64,000 nt of DNA from Tetraselmis striata (GCA_006384855.1 VCJN01002503.1:1-64000), one strand, 5' to 3'; counted from the stretch's first letter, positions 34,250 through 45,041 are shown. Numbers and translations are program-made. Notes: generated from the sequence alone by a model not told the origin.

Positions 34250-34765
34250 TGGGCGGGGCAGCGGTTGCTACCGAGTGAGGCGTAGCATCGTTTGCAGTAG
34301 CAATGCAGCCTTTCCGGTGTGACGCCGCCTGGATGTAACCCAGCAGTACGCGCAAAGTGCAAGTGCAAGCTGCTGATGGCGGGGATCCCGCGCGGGGGGG
34401 GGGGGGGGGGGGCAGCGGCTGTGGGATAGGCGCGGCAGCGGTTGCTACAGAGTGAGGCGTCGCATCGTTTGCAGTAGCAACGCAGCCTTTCCGGTTGCAT
34501 AGTGTGACGCAGCCTGGATGTAACCCAGCAGTACGCGCAAAGTGCAAGTGCAAGCTGCTAGTGGCGTGGATCCACGCGAGGTCGCAGGACGGTGCGCGAG
34601 GGGGGGGGGGGGGGGGGGTGGGGGCAGCGGCTGTGGGATAGGCGGGGCAGCGGTTGCTACCGAGTGAGGCGTAGCATCGTTTGCAGTAGCAGCGCAGCCT
34701 TTCCGGCTGCATAGTGTGACACCGCTTGGATGTAACCCAGCAGTACGCGCAAAGTGCAAGTGTTA
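34250..34765. repeat. Three tandem units of about 180-210 bp containing poly(G)
   Basis: Each unit starts GGCAGCGGTTGCTACCGAGT and runs through GGATGTAACCCAGCAGTACG and CAAAGTGCAAGTGCAAGCTG to a G17-G19 run (34394-34412 and about 34601-34618). The third unit is cut before its G run. Length differences come mainly from the G runs. Confidence 0.85.
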
Positions 34766-34804
34766 CACGTCCGTGTGCCCCACCCAATGACATTGCGCCC
34801 GACC

Positions 34805-35450
34805 TCACTGACGGCATGTCTCGCTCTCCTTCAGCTCCTGGGCCGTCCGCCGCCTCACCCTGCGCACCCTACCAGCCGCGCGTGCCTTCTCGGAAGCCTC
34901 ACACACGGCGGCGCGAGTCGCGTCGTGGAACGCGTCCCTGACATGGCGGAACTCCGCCCTCACCGTGGCCGTGGTCGGGCAGGGGACTGCCCGCTGATGG
35001 GTCGCCATGCATGGGTACTTGGGGCCGCACAAAGCCGGGGTGCCGTCGCAGCAACACTCCCAGTCCGTCCGTTGGCCGCAGTCCACGCATGACGGGCGTC
35101 CGGCCAGGACACGCACATGATAGTGCATGTGGCCGCCTCCCGCCACTGCTCGTAGTGCTCCGGTCAACATGGCGACGAGCAAGTCGGCATGTCCCGCAGG
35201 TGGCTGCGGGGCGGGTGGCGCGAGCGCAGCCTTGCTCGCCTCGACAACCCCCTCAGCCCGATCAGTCGCCTCGACCACGGCCTCCTCCGCCTCCTGACGC
35301 GGCGCACCAGGCGCATCATCGTCGCCTGGCAGGGCGTCCCCCCCCGCAACGGCGCCGTCGGCGGTGGCCGACGCCGTCGTGGCGGGGTGTTGTGAGGAGG
35401 TGGCCCTAGACATAGGTGGGGCCGGCACCGCCATGTGTTGCTCCACATGC
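34805..35450 (-). CDS. Cys/His-rich protein of the CACTA element, function unknown
   Basis: Minus-strand frame. From about 35420 (MSRATSSQHPATT) it runs through an acidic Ala/Glu region to HYHVRVLAGRPSCVDCGQ and ALCGPKYPCMATHQ and ends at 34805 in an Arg-rich tail. The CxxC ... CCC ... C ... C ... H pattern resembles a treble-clef zinc-binding module like those at the C-terminus of some transposases, but I cannot name the family. The open frame extends upstream to 35920 through a poly(C)-encoded Pro run, which I do not trust as coding. It is transcribed against the transposase-like gene. An accessory DNA-binding role is inference. Confidence 0.4.
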
Positions 35451-36412
35451 GGTGCGGTTCCTGACGCGACAGCTCCGTCGCACCAGTACCGGCGCCGGCA
35501 CCCCACGCCTGCTGGGCTTACCACCAACCGGCATGTTTCCTTTGGGAGGCGGTTCATCCGCGTCGGAGGTGAGCGGCGGTGCCTGTGTGGGTGTGGATAC
35601 TGCCCGGCCATTAGGGCTCCCGCCGCCTGCCGCTCCGCCGACCCACGCCGCGGCGTGTGCTGCGCCCCGCATAGTCGCCTCGAATATAATATACATGACG
35701 CGGGGACGGGGGGGGGGGGGGGGGGGGGATTCGTGCGTTTCGTATGTCGGCGGAAAGGCGTGCGAAGCTGCGGCTGGCGAAGGTGGTGGAAGTAAGCGTG
35801 GCGGCGTCGGCGGCGTATTACCGTGCGTGCATGCGTGCGCAACCCCGCGGCAGCAAGCGCCGGACTCGGCGTGTGCCGGCGGCAGAGCTGCGAAGCCATG
35901 GACACGGTACGGGATGCCAAGTCTGGCTAAGCAACTGCCGAGGCTGGCGGCTTAACCCCCATGTCCGGCGGTTGAGGGACGGAAAGTGCGTAGAAGTTGA
36001 TCGGCAAAGCGGGCATATAAGCCTGGCTGTGCTAGGTTCCTATTAAGTAATGGCGGTTTGTGCTAAGTAATTCGTAGGGGTAGACCATGCAGCGCAGGTA
36101 GGGGGCGGTAAAAATGAGGCCGGGCACATATACTGCTCCACGAAACGACACTGTCGCACGTGTAGTTGAATAGACGCCCCCCCCCCCCCCCCGCCGGGTC
36201 GGCCCGCCGACCCGCCACGGCATGTAATATCTGTCATGCATCGCCGGGGTATGTGTGAGTGGATGCCCCGCCGCCACATCCCCCCCCCCACCAACCCACC
36301 CCCCCCCCCCCCATTTACACTTGTGCACTCATTAAGTTTGGGCTGGTTTCGGAGCAGTACATGTACGTATGTATATACATACAATGGAACGTAGGACCTG
36401 CGCGGAAAGAGG

Positions 36413-37565
36413 CGGGGCTGGCGGAGTGCGTTGGGGGTGCGTAGAGTAGCGTGTTGGTGAGATTCGGGGTGCATCGGACGCCGGATGCCCATCCACCCGG
36501 CGTAAAAGACGCGTACGTAATATTCACACTAGATATATTCACACGCAAATGTGTGATAACCGGACATTCCGTGCCGGATGGATGGGAATACGGCGTCCGA
36601 TGCAGCCAAAACCCCAGCAACACGCTATTCTATGCACCGCCAATGCACTCCGCCAGCACCGCCTCATTCTCTGTCGATTTCGAAAACGCCTTCACATTAT
36701 CCACCGCTAATTGCAATTGCCACCGTGTAATGTTGTCACGATGTGCGCACACAACAACACTTACTACCGGTTCCGACGCGGGTGGAGGCGAGGCTTGCTG
36801 AGTGCGTTGGGGGTGCGTAGAGTAGCGTGCTGCAAATAATTGGGGTGCATCGGACGCCGGATGCCCATCCACCCGGCGTAAAAGACGCGTAATATTCACA
36901 CTTTATTAACACACAAATGTGTGAAAACCGGACATTCAGTGCCGGATGGGTGGGAATACGGCGTCCGATGCAGCCAAAACCCCAGCAACACGCTATTCTA
37001 TGCACCGCCAATGCACTCCGCCAGCACCGCCTCATTCTCTGTCGATTTCGAAAACGCCTTCACATTATCCACCGCTAATTGCAATTGCCACCGTGTAATG
37101 TTGTCACGATGTGCGCACACAACAACACTTACTACCGGTTCCGACGCGGGTGGAGGCGAGGCTTGCTGAGTGCGTTGGGGGTGCGTAGAGTAGCGTGCTG
37201 CAAATAATTGGGGTGCATCGGACGCCGGATGCCCATCCACCCGGCGTAAAAGACGCGTAATATTCACACTTTATTAACACACAAATGTGTGAAAACCGGA
37301 CATTCCGTGTCGGATGGGTGGGAATACGGCGTCCGATGCAGCCAAAACCCCAGCAACACGCTATTCTATGCACCGCCAATGCACTCCGCCAGCACCGCCT
37401 CATTCTCTGTCGATTTCGAAAACGCCTTCACATTATCCACCGCTACTAATTGCAATTGCCACCGTGTAATGTTGTCACGATGTGCGCACACAACAACACT
37501 TACTACCGGTTCCGACGCGGATGGAGGCGAGGCTTGCGGAGTGCACTTGCGGTGCACAGACTAGC
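36413..37565. repeat. 368-bp satellite, three tandem units with internal inverted repeat
   Basis: Units start at about 36466, 36842 and 37210 (GGGGTGCATCGGACGCCGGA) and are nearly identical. Within each unit, a sequence of about 34 bases at the start recurs as an imperfect reverse complement about 90 bases later (CCGGATGGGTGGGAATACGG onward). Open frames crossing the units are a by-product of the repeat. Confidence 0.92.
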
Positions 37566-38295
37566 GGGAGACTAGATCCATTGTCGCTTATTTACAAGCA
37601 CGGGCGGTGCTGCCAGACCTGATCGTCTACGGCCGATATAATATTCACACTATATTAACATCGGTGCACACCGCCGCACACCGCCGCACACCGCCGCACA
37701 ACGCTGCGCGCGCACATTCGTCGCGCACATATACGCGCGCCCTACCGCACACATTATCCCGGATTCACTCGCCGTATCCATTACGCCGTGCTACTTCAAC
37801 AATAAACATTGCAAAATTACACCGACACAATGCCGCACCGACTAGCTCTTGACAATACGTGCATATAAATAGTAGTGGCGCGCTGCTCCTCGCCTCCGAT
37901 GTGTCGTTGACTGCTGCGGAAGGCGGTCGTCGACTGGGTGTTAGTTTCTCCACCTCGGCCGCCCCCCCCCCTTCACCGCTCACAGCGCCATGGCCGACCT
38001 CGCCCCCCGGGCAAAAGTGGGCGGCGAGCCTTGTTGTCTCGCGTGTCCGCGCCGCCGGCATCGAGGAGGACGAGAAAGACATGAGGAAACGCGTGACAAG
38101 GTGGGCGCGCAACAAAACACTCCATCCTCCACATTAGCACGCACACACTCGTGGCTAACTTGTGCCGCGCTCAGGTTCGTCCGGGAGCGCCGTAAGGCCC
38201 ACCTCAACGCCAAGGCTTCCACAGTGCCAGCGGCGCAACTCGTGGTGGCCGAGGAGGCCGCATCCTCAGCCGCTTAAAGGCGAAACGATTGTGGC

Positions 38296-38571
38296 TTGTT
38301 GTGGGTGTCTGGGCACAGGGGGCGTCCCGACGCGAAGGTAAGGAAGCTCATGGCGGCGTCGTCGACGGCACAGCCTCCCGGGGTGGTGAAGACACTGACG
38401 GATGACAAGAAGCGGAAGAGGCCAGTGAAGAAACGCCGAGGTAAGAAACTGACGGTCGCGGAGTCGGAGGCGGAGTCGGAGGCGCAGGCGCATGCGGAGG
38501 CGGAGGCGGAGGCAGCGAGATCGTCGAAGCGGAGGGTCCCCCGGGCACGCAAGAACAAGAACAAGCAGTAG
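38296..38571 (+). CDS. Small basic protein, C-terminal exon, function unknown
   Basis: Frame ending at TAG 38569-38571 with DDKKRKRPVKKRRGKK (nuclear-localisation-like), an Ala/Glu repeat (EAESEAQAHAEAEAEA) and a basic end (RRVPRARKNKNK). A run of pieces at 37990-38275 (MADLAPRAKVGGEPCC..., then FVRERRKAHLNAKAS) may be earlier exons of the same gene. No recognised domain. Its place inside the CACTA element suggests an element-encoded nuclear factor; this is inference. Confidence 0.35.
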   Translation: MLWVSGHRGRPDAKVRKLMAASSTAQPPGVVKTLTDDKKRKRPVKKRRGKKLTVAESEAESEAQAHAEAEAEAARSSKRRVPRARKNKNKQ

Positions 38572-38617
38572 CCCCCGCCCCCTTACCCCCCTCCCCTCAC
38601 TCCCCCAGCGGGAGCGG

Positions 38618-38618
<1 letters not shown>

Positions 38619-38651
<33 letters not shown>

Positions 38652-38694
38652 CGGCGGGGGGACCACGCCCGCCCGCCCCCCCCCCCCCCCCCCC
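38619..38694. repeat. Poly(G)33 facing poly(C)19
   Basis: G33 at 38619-38651 and C19 at 38676-38694, separated by 24 GC-rich bases. The two runs can pair into a long hairpin. Confidence 0.93.
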
Positions 38695-39289
38695 TGGGGC
38701 CACATTCCCCGATGGCAGCTGTCGCGAATATTGTAATTCAAACATTCTTCGGCAAACCGCTGCCTGCCCCCGCCCTCCCCCTCGCGAATATTTATGTAAC
38801 GTGAGCACTCTTTGGCAAAACATGGCAGCCAAACCGCCCATCTGATGACCTTTGATCGGACGGCTGGCAGGCCCGTTCAGCAGTACTAGCTATAATGTAC
38901 ACAAAATTCCCCACTGTTACCAAATACGTACGGCCGCGATTCGCGCTCCCATGTACTACTAGTCGTAGTTATCCACAGGACGATTCGTCATTGCGCCCGG
39001 GTTCGCACTAGATACCCGGTACCGGCTTAATAAATATATCGCGTACTACCCGGTACCACACGGACAACCTTGTACCTTATACGTCAGTGCCATGTAACAA
39101 TTCACCGGGCTAGTACGACTACCAGAATGATGACAAAAAGGATTTATCGCCCGCCGGCAATAACGCCGGATGTACTCGCACGTAACTGGATGGACGTGCC
39201 GCCACCAGCAGCAGCCTTCACGGATAAATAATAGTCGCTAGTAGTAGTGCTTCGTCACCCGTATGTCACATCTGAATCTCACAGTGCGA

Positions 39290-40245
39290 CCACTGCGGCG
39301 TCTTACGCCAGTTGCATGAAGCAGCAATATTTCCGTTTCTGATGTGAAGAGGAGCAGCGACCAGCCCTGGCTGCCGACCCCGGGACTATGGCACGGTACG
39401 TCACGTGGTTGGGCAACCTGGGGACGATCAAAGCCTCCAGCTTGCAGCCTTACCTGTCGGCCGTCAACAACTTCTTCAAGGACCACAGCAGGGAGCCGAT
39501 GGCTCTGGGCGATCTGGTGAGCAGGGTCCGCAAGGGCCTTGCGGCGTCGCAGGTGACGCTAAACCCCTAGCTGATGCGGGCCCCATTGCCCGCGCGTTTG
39601 GTGCTGAAAGCCCTGCCCCGGGCAAAAGCCCTACGGCTGGAGCTGGGACCTACCTGGGGCACGGACCCAAATACCGTGGTGCGCGTGGAGCTGTTCCGTG
39701 CCAGCCTGGCAGTCGTCGTGTTGTGTCTGTTTTTCTGCCGCGGAGGAGCGGGGGTGGAGTGTCGTACGGGCGACCTCACGGTCGGCCCGGACGGCAGGAT
39801 CCTCCTATACCATCGTGACTGGAAAGGCCAGCGTGGCGCGGATGCAAGCAAGAAGTTGTTGTGTCAGCTGCCAACGTTAGCGCATGCCGACATCGCGGCG
39901 TTGCTGCACTACTATGATGCCGCATGTCAGGTGTTCGCCGGCGGCCGCGTGCTAGCGGCGCGATGGGCCATCAGCCAGCGCGAGGGGCAGGCCAGATGGA
40001 CGGCGGACACCCTCACCAGCTGGCTGCAACTGGTGCTGACCGCAGTGCACGAGGCCCCCCCCGCGCGGTTCGCGTGGACGTCCCACTCCCTCCGCAAGGG
40101 AGACACAACAGCCGCGTACGTGATCGGCGTGACGATGCAGAAGATCAAGTACTTCGGCGGCTGGGCGATGGAGTCCAGCGCGGTGCTAGACTAAATCGAC
40201 CCAACAGTGCTGCCGTGTCCGGCAGCATGGCACCTCTTTGGCCGG
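39290..40245 (+). pseudogene. Tyrosine recombinase of element 1, with a stop at the nucleophile position
   Basis: Continues the pol frame after the CACTA insertion. The N-terminal core-binding part reads TAASYASCMKQQYFRF, a TGA (39346-39348), then MARYVTWLGNLGTIKASSLQ and PYLSAVNNFF. A TAG at 39568-39570 falls between the two domains. The catalytic part has FCRGGAGVECRTGDL (first Arg), YHRDWKGQ (Lys), WTSHSLRKGDTT (H-x-x-R) and YFGGWAMESSAVLD, where the next codon, expected to be the nucleophilic Tyr before IDPT, is TAA (40192-40194). These residues form the R-K-H-R-H/W-Y set of DIRS recombinases, which insert circular cDNA. Three stops make this copy inactive. Confidence 0.82.
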
Positions 40246-40299
40246 ATGACCCCCGGGGGCGGTCAACCAGCCAGGCTGCCACGCCAAATGGCGACATGG

Positions 40300-40638
40300 T
40301 GGCAAAAACTGCGAGCCCCCTGCTTTGCTTATGGTCATATTGAGAATTATAGAGGTTTGAATTGCATGGGGCTAAGTACGACGGGTGTTACCCGACGTTA
40401 CAATTCCGCCATACGCGGCTAGTACGCTACTGCCGTGTGCCCACGTCCATCCCTCACCCCGATATGACGCCCCGCGACGCGGCGGTGTCTCCACCTTCTG
40501 CCACTGCGCCAGCTTCCAGCTAGCGCAACCCTCCCTTCCCAACCATTTCATGCGTGCTTTGGGGCCTGAGCCCATGTGCCAAACGTTGTAAGAGATCTGA
40601 CACCTTTTTGGCAAAAACTGCGAGCCCTCTGCTTTGCT
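40300..40638 (+). repeat. B1-A2-B2 end of element 1
   Basis: B1 40300-40329 and B2 40609-40638 both read TGGCAAAAACTGCGAGCCC..., with one C/T difference over 30 bases. A2 40332-40528 lies between them and repeats A1. About 80 unique bases separate A2 from B2. Confidence 0.92.
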
Positions 40639-42242
40639 AACGTACTGTTGGTGATCGACTACTACTGCGCTGCTGCGCTGACGACTTAAAATCACATTTA
40701 TTCTTGGTAGCGCTTTAACTAGAGGATTATTGTGCAGAGCGATTACGATCAAGCGCAATGCTTAGGATTAACAGCAGTCCACAAAAGTCTCTGCATGTAT
40801 TCATGGGTATGATTTGGGTCTGGTCGCTTCTAGTGGGTAAACACACGCATATCTGCGCCGGTGCAGCCATTGCGAGGATAAGCATGAAAGAGCGTGCACA
40901 TGGTGTTCTAGTGCCAATGCGACGGCGCGCGCGGCGCCTGTTATGCGGCACTATACATGTGTAACAAATGCTGCACGGCCGGGCTGTGAACGGTTTGAGC
41001 GCACGGCACGCGCCGACATTTGGACAAAAAGAACCGTGTTTTTCTCCCATGGTCGCCGAGATACATGTGTTGGCCTCCTACCCCAGGCCGCGCGGCGCAT
41101 GGTTTGGGGTCTATGGTCAGCTAGCGGGCTGCATGCGACATTCGCGAACTGGTTGTTCGCCCGGTAAGAAGCGGTAATTTTGCGATCGCGTTTTATTTCA
41201 TAACATTTCGATGTTTTATCAGATTGGGCTGTAAATTGATTCATGGAAATTCCGTGACTCGCGCTTTTTAACGCACTAATTTACAGATCAATCTGATAAA
41301 ATGTCGAATTATTATCGCATGTCAAACTTCCCTTTCTCCCCCTTCTTTTGGTATCCCAGCCAACCCACTCAATGTGGGTCGGGGCGCATGATGGGTGCAT
41401 GTAATTTGCCCTTCCTCGCAAGCTCCCAGGCGCGAGAAGCCTTTGGATAGGTTTCCATGTCGTGCGGAGCCCGTCATCATTTTGGCTTTTCTCCTTGGAT
41501 GATGGGTGACATGTGTTACAACATGCGCGCAGACATGGCTGTGCAGCAGTGGCGACATTGTTGTCGAGGGGGGCAGCACGCACTTAGCCTATACGGTGCT
41601 GGCGGTATGAGCATGCACCTATGGAATCGAAGGCACTTTATGTGTGCTACTTCCACCCAACAGGGCGCGGCCAACGGCGCTTATCTTGCAGCTTGGAAGA
41701 CTGTCGGACGATGATTCGCCCCATCACGACGGCGGCATCACTGGCACACTCTCATGGAAATGCCGTGCATTGCATCGGTAGCGTGCATGGATTGGGCCCA
41801 AGCTCGGTCGTCTTACAGCGCATGCATACGTCCACCCACCACCGGCATCGCGCGGGGCATATGCGAGGGATGGTAACTACGCCGCCAACTAGTTGCCCCC
41901 TATTCATCGCCCATTTCTCTGCGGTGTTGGCCATGTGCCAAACAATGCCATTGCCGAAGAACAATTCTAAAAGTGCGATAACGAGGAAAAACGGCTGCCT
42001 CCTTGGCGTAGGAGGCTTGCATACACTGGATTACAAGTCTCCATGGCCCCGTGCCCCATGGCTAGGGCACCAAGGCGAGGCTCCGCGGGAATTTCACTGT
42101 GCAAAGACTTTTGTGGGCTGCTGTATTACCCCTGATATTGATGCGCTGCTCGTATATATGCTGTGTCGTAGCAGATCGTCAGTGCTCATAGTTTATAAGC
42201 AGAGATCAATACTTGGCGTAAGGATTGTATGCTGCTGCTGAT
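40639..42242. other. Spacer between the two DIRS-like elements
   Basis: No gene recognised. It contains one clear inverted repeat (41205-41237 against 41277-41309). Confidence 0.5.
41205..41309. repeat. Inverted repeat, 33-bp arms, 39-base loop
   Basis: The left arm contains TTTTATCAGATTG and CTGTAAATT; the right arm is its reverse complement with about three mismatches. It can form a hairpin or be the remnant of a small foldback element. Confidence 0.75.
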
Positions 42243-42422
42243 ATGTTCTAAACTAGTTTATGTTGTTTCTCTACCTGTACGAGATAGCCCTGGCGCGGCG
42301 CCCGCAGCCCGCGTGTGCGCGCGCACGATTACAGGGGCCGGTCAGGGCCACCACCTGCCTTCACGGCGGGCCGACCGGTCACTCTCCTTTGCTGTGGCAC
42401 GCTCTATCGAGCGCACCACAGC
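42243..42422 (+). repeat. Split direct repeat A1 of element 2
   Basis: Matches 47045-47228 with scattered differences and small indels. Confidence 0.92.
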
Positions 42423-42696
42423 AAAGTCGCGGGAATTTTGCCGCGCAGGGTGCCGGTCTTCCGCCATTGTACCATGTATATGGTGAGCGAAGCCTCCCCC
42501 CCCCCCCCCCCCCTGGGAGAAACCCGTTAGGGTTTGTGTGGTTAATGGACGCGCGCCGCTTGCGACGTGCTAACTACTACCCGCGAGCGAGCTGGTGATT
42601 ACTCGCCCAACGCGAGGAGACGACGAAGCCGCAGCGCTTCCCCATTTAGTGGAACAAGGTCCAAGCCCTTCGACCAGTGTTGACCAACAGTAACCC

Positions 42697-44981
42697 ATGG
42701 CTGCCCCTTCCCGTGTGGGCATGGCTCGATCCGTACTGGCCCCTACTCGGCGTAGGTGTCGCGATGCGCTCCGACTGGGGCGTATGCCGATGTACGCCCG
42801 CCGTCTGGTACATATTCGAGTACAGAGTGACAGTACACTGCCAGTGGCCAAGCCAGCGCCCAGTGGCACATGGCTACTCCCATGCCGCGGCACTCCTACG
42901 GTGCCGCACACCGTGGACCCTGACGCCGACGCGGAGAGGGCCAGTAGAGCGACGGTGCGCTCTGCTCGCCCCCCTCGCGAAATCCATCGCGCCAATTCCT
43001 GTATTCCCGACTCCCCGCCCTTTATGAGACATCGCGTCCGTCGTAATTTCGGCAACTGGCAAGCCGCTGGTGCGAATCGCAGTATTCTCAACTGGATCTC
43101 TAGAGGTGTACGCGTTCCTTTCTTGGACGGGCTTGCCCCACCTTTTTTTCATCAGGGGGTATCAATGGGGGATGCTACTCCTGCCCAACTGGGGTTTATG
43201 GACGGTGAACTGGCTCGCTTCCTGGCCGTTGGGGCATGGGAGCGAGGTTACTGCGCAAAATGGGTGTCTAGGCTGTTCTTGGTTCGTACGCTTGGAACAA
43301 ACAAATGGAGGCTCATCATTGACCTTCGCCCCCTGAACCGCTATTGCGAGACGCGCGATCTTTCGTTCGAGACGCTTTCGGATTTGCGCGATCTGGCGCG
43401 CCATGGGGACTACATGTTGCATATGGACGTGCTGGATGGGTTTTACGCGGTTGGAATCGCCCCTGAGGACAAGGACTTTTTCACTGTCGATTACCGCGGC
43501 ACTAAGTACCGACTGGCTGGCCTTTCCATGCAATGGTCTCTGTCCCCTATTACTTTTGCCAATTCAACAACGTCCTCACTAGGGTATTGCGTCGTAACCC
43601 GGGTGAAGCAGACGGCACACCTATTCCCCGGCGCCGATTTGGTCTACGCATGTTATCCTACGACTTCCTGTTTCTAGCTCGGACTCAGGCTGAGGCCATC
43701 TGGCAACGTGACTACATCGAACGCCACCTCTCGGGATTTTGTCTGCTGCGCAATCCCAACAAGGGCGTGTGGGAGCCCACCCGGAAGCTCGTGCACCTAG
43801 GGTTAGAAATTGACACATCGGGGTCGCCTACTGTTCGTGCGCATGCTGAGAAACTCGCTGGCATTGCTCGCGCGGTCAAACGCCTAATCCAACGAGCGAA
43901 GCGAAATCGTCGGTGGCTGCCAGCTCGCGAGTTGGCCGCTCTCGCGGGCAAATGCCAGTTTCTCTCCTTGGCCATCGCCTCTGCCCGTTTATACCTCCGT
44001 GAGCTGCATGATGCGCTCAAGACGCGCGACTCTTGGTCCGGCCGCGTCAAGCTCACCCGCCAGCTCGAAGGCGATATGCAATGGTGGGTGGGCGTGCCCA
44101 CCCAACATAACGGCCGCCCCATTAACCGCCCCGCCGAAACCGGATACCTACACGTAGACAGTTCCTCATACGGTTGGGGAGCCGTTCTAAACGAGCACTA
44201 ATTATGAAGCTCGGGGTTTTTAGTACGACTATGACCGCACTGCGCACATTACTCTGAAAGAGCTCAAAGCCGCCCGCTTGGCTATTAAGTCCTTCCTCCC
44301 CATGCTCCGTAACCGTCACATCCGCTTGCACGAGGATAAGCAAGCGGTTGTCGGCGTCCTCACCCACCTCACTTCTCGCTCTCCGCGCCTCATGGCTGAG
44401 CTATGCAAAACATGGTACCTAATGGACACGCACGGCATTACCCTTTCCGTGCACTGCTACATCCGTTCTGCGGCGAATAACTGGGCTGACCGCCTTAGTC
44501 GCGAGGTTGATTGCGACGACTGGCAGTTCAACCCTCGTCAATTCGCCTCGCTCACTGCTAAATGGGGCGCCTGCACCACGGCCGCTTCGCGACGGCTGAA
44601 AACACCCTCCTACCCCGCTACAACGGCCGCTGGCCTGACCCGCGGTGCGAGGCCGTCGACGCCCTGCGCCTCTCCGCCGACGCTGCATGGCGTTGCGAAC
44701 GTAACTGGTGCAACCCTCCATGGAACCTCATCGGCGATCTTGTCTCCAAACTGGAGTCCAGCGGTGCCCCAGCCATCGTCATTGTTCCCTACTGGCCTGA
44801 CAAAGCTTGGTACCAGCTCCTCTCGGAGATTTGCTCCGACCTGCGCCCATGGAAGCCGCGCCACGACCTCTTCATTCCTGGCCGTACTGGTGACCGCCTT
44901 GCCGTGGGTGCACCCCGCTGGCCTGTCGTCGCCTTCAACATTCCCACCCATAAGACTTCTCACTTTCCAGCCGGCCCTTAA
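42697..44981 (+). pseudogene. Reverse transcriptase-RNase H of element 2
   Basis: Motifs in order: ILNWISRGVRVPFLDG; GDATPAQLGFMDGELARF; KWVSRLFLVRTLGTNKWR; YMLHMDVLDGFYAVGI; RLAGLSMQWSLSP, then a one-base loss in a C run near 43550 and YYFCQFNNVLTRVL; LSYDFLFLA, the YxDD box shortened by two residues with one catalytic Asp gone; DSSSYGWGAVLNEH, a TAA at 44199-44201 and a TAG near 44215; KELKAARLAI; LHEDKQAVVG; IRSAANNWADRLSR; a further frame change near 44560; and NWCNPPWNLIGDLVSKLE to TAA 44979-44981. It is clearly related to element 1 (shared ATPAQL, KELKA and WCNxPW blocks) but from a different lineage. A long N-terminal extension (42697-43080) has no known domain. Confidence 0.82.
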
Positions 44982-45041
44982 CACCGGGCGAAGTACTGCT
45001 TATGTACTAAATCCGGGCGAGCCGGCGCGGCTCTACTGGTG

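Larger units (their letters stand above)
31426..39286. mobile_element. CACTA (EnSpm)-type DNA transposon, 7861 bp, inserted in element 1
   Basis: Perfect 22-bp inverted ends: 31426-31447 starts CACTGTGAGATTCAG, and 39265-39286 is its exact reverse complement. Both sides carry CGA, a 3-bp target duplication. CACTG-type ends with 3-bp duplications are the hallmark of CACTA/EnSpm elements. Cutting at the CGA joins SAAWAPT (RT/RNase H) to TAASYAS (recombinase) in frame, which confirms both boundaries. Inside are a plus-strand transposase-like gene (32.0-33.9 kb), a minus-strand Cys/His-rich gene (34.8-35.5 kb), a small basic protein frame (38.3 kb) and several tandem repeats. Confidence 0.88.
26889..40638 (+). 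mobile_element. DIRS-like tyrosine-recombinase retrotransposon (element 1), with nested insertions
   Basis: Bounded by split direct repeats: A1 26889-27085; then gag, reverse transcriptase/RNase H and tyrosine recombinase; then B1 40300-40329, A2 40332-40528 and B2 40609-40638. A1 matches A2 over 197 bases with a few differences; B1 matches B2 over 30 bases with one difference. The A1 ... B1-A2-B2 order and the recombinase place it with PAT/Ngaro/Kangaroo-type DIRS elements rather than LTR elements. The nested insertions at 27369-28354 and 31426-39286 account for about 8.85 kb of its 13.75 kb, so the original element was about 4.9 kb. Frame breaks and stops show that this copy is dead. Confidence 0.85.

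Noticed and set aside
36451-37564. Open frames across the 368-bp repeats on both strands
   Set aside because: They repeat with the satellite period, exist on both strands and have no domain; they are a by-product of the repeat.
26889-40528. Reading the 197-bp terminal repeats of element 1 as ordinary LTRs
   Set aside because: A second repeat pair brackets the right copy, a tyrosine recombinase is present and no integrase or primer-binding site is seen; the DIRS-type layout explains all of this.
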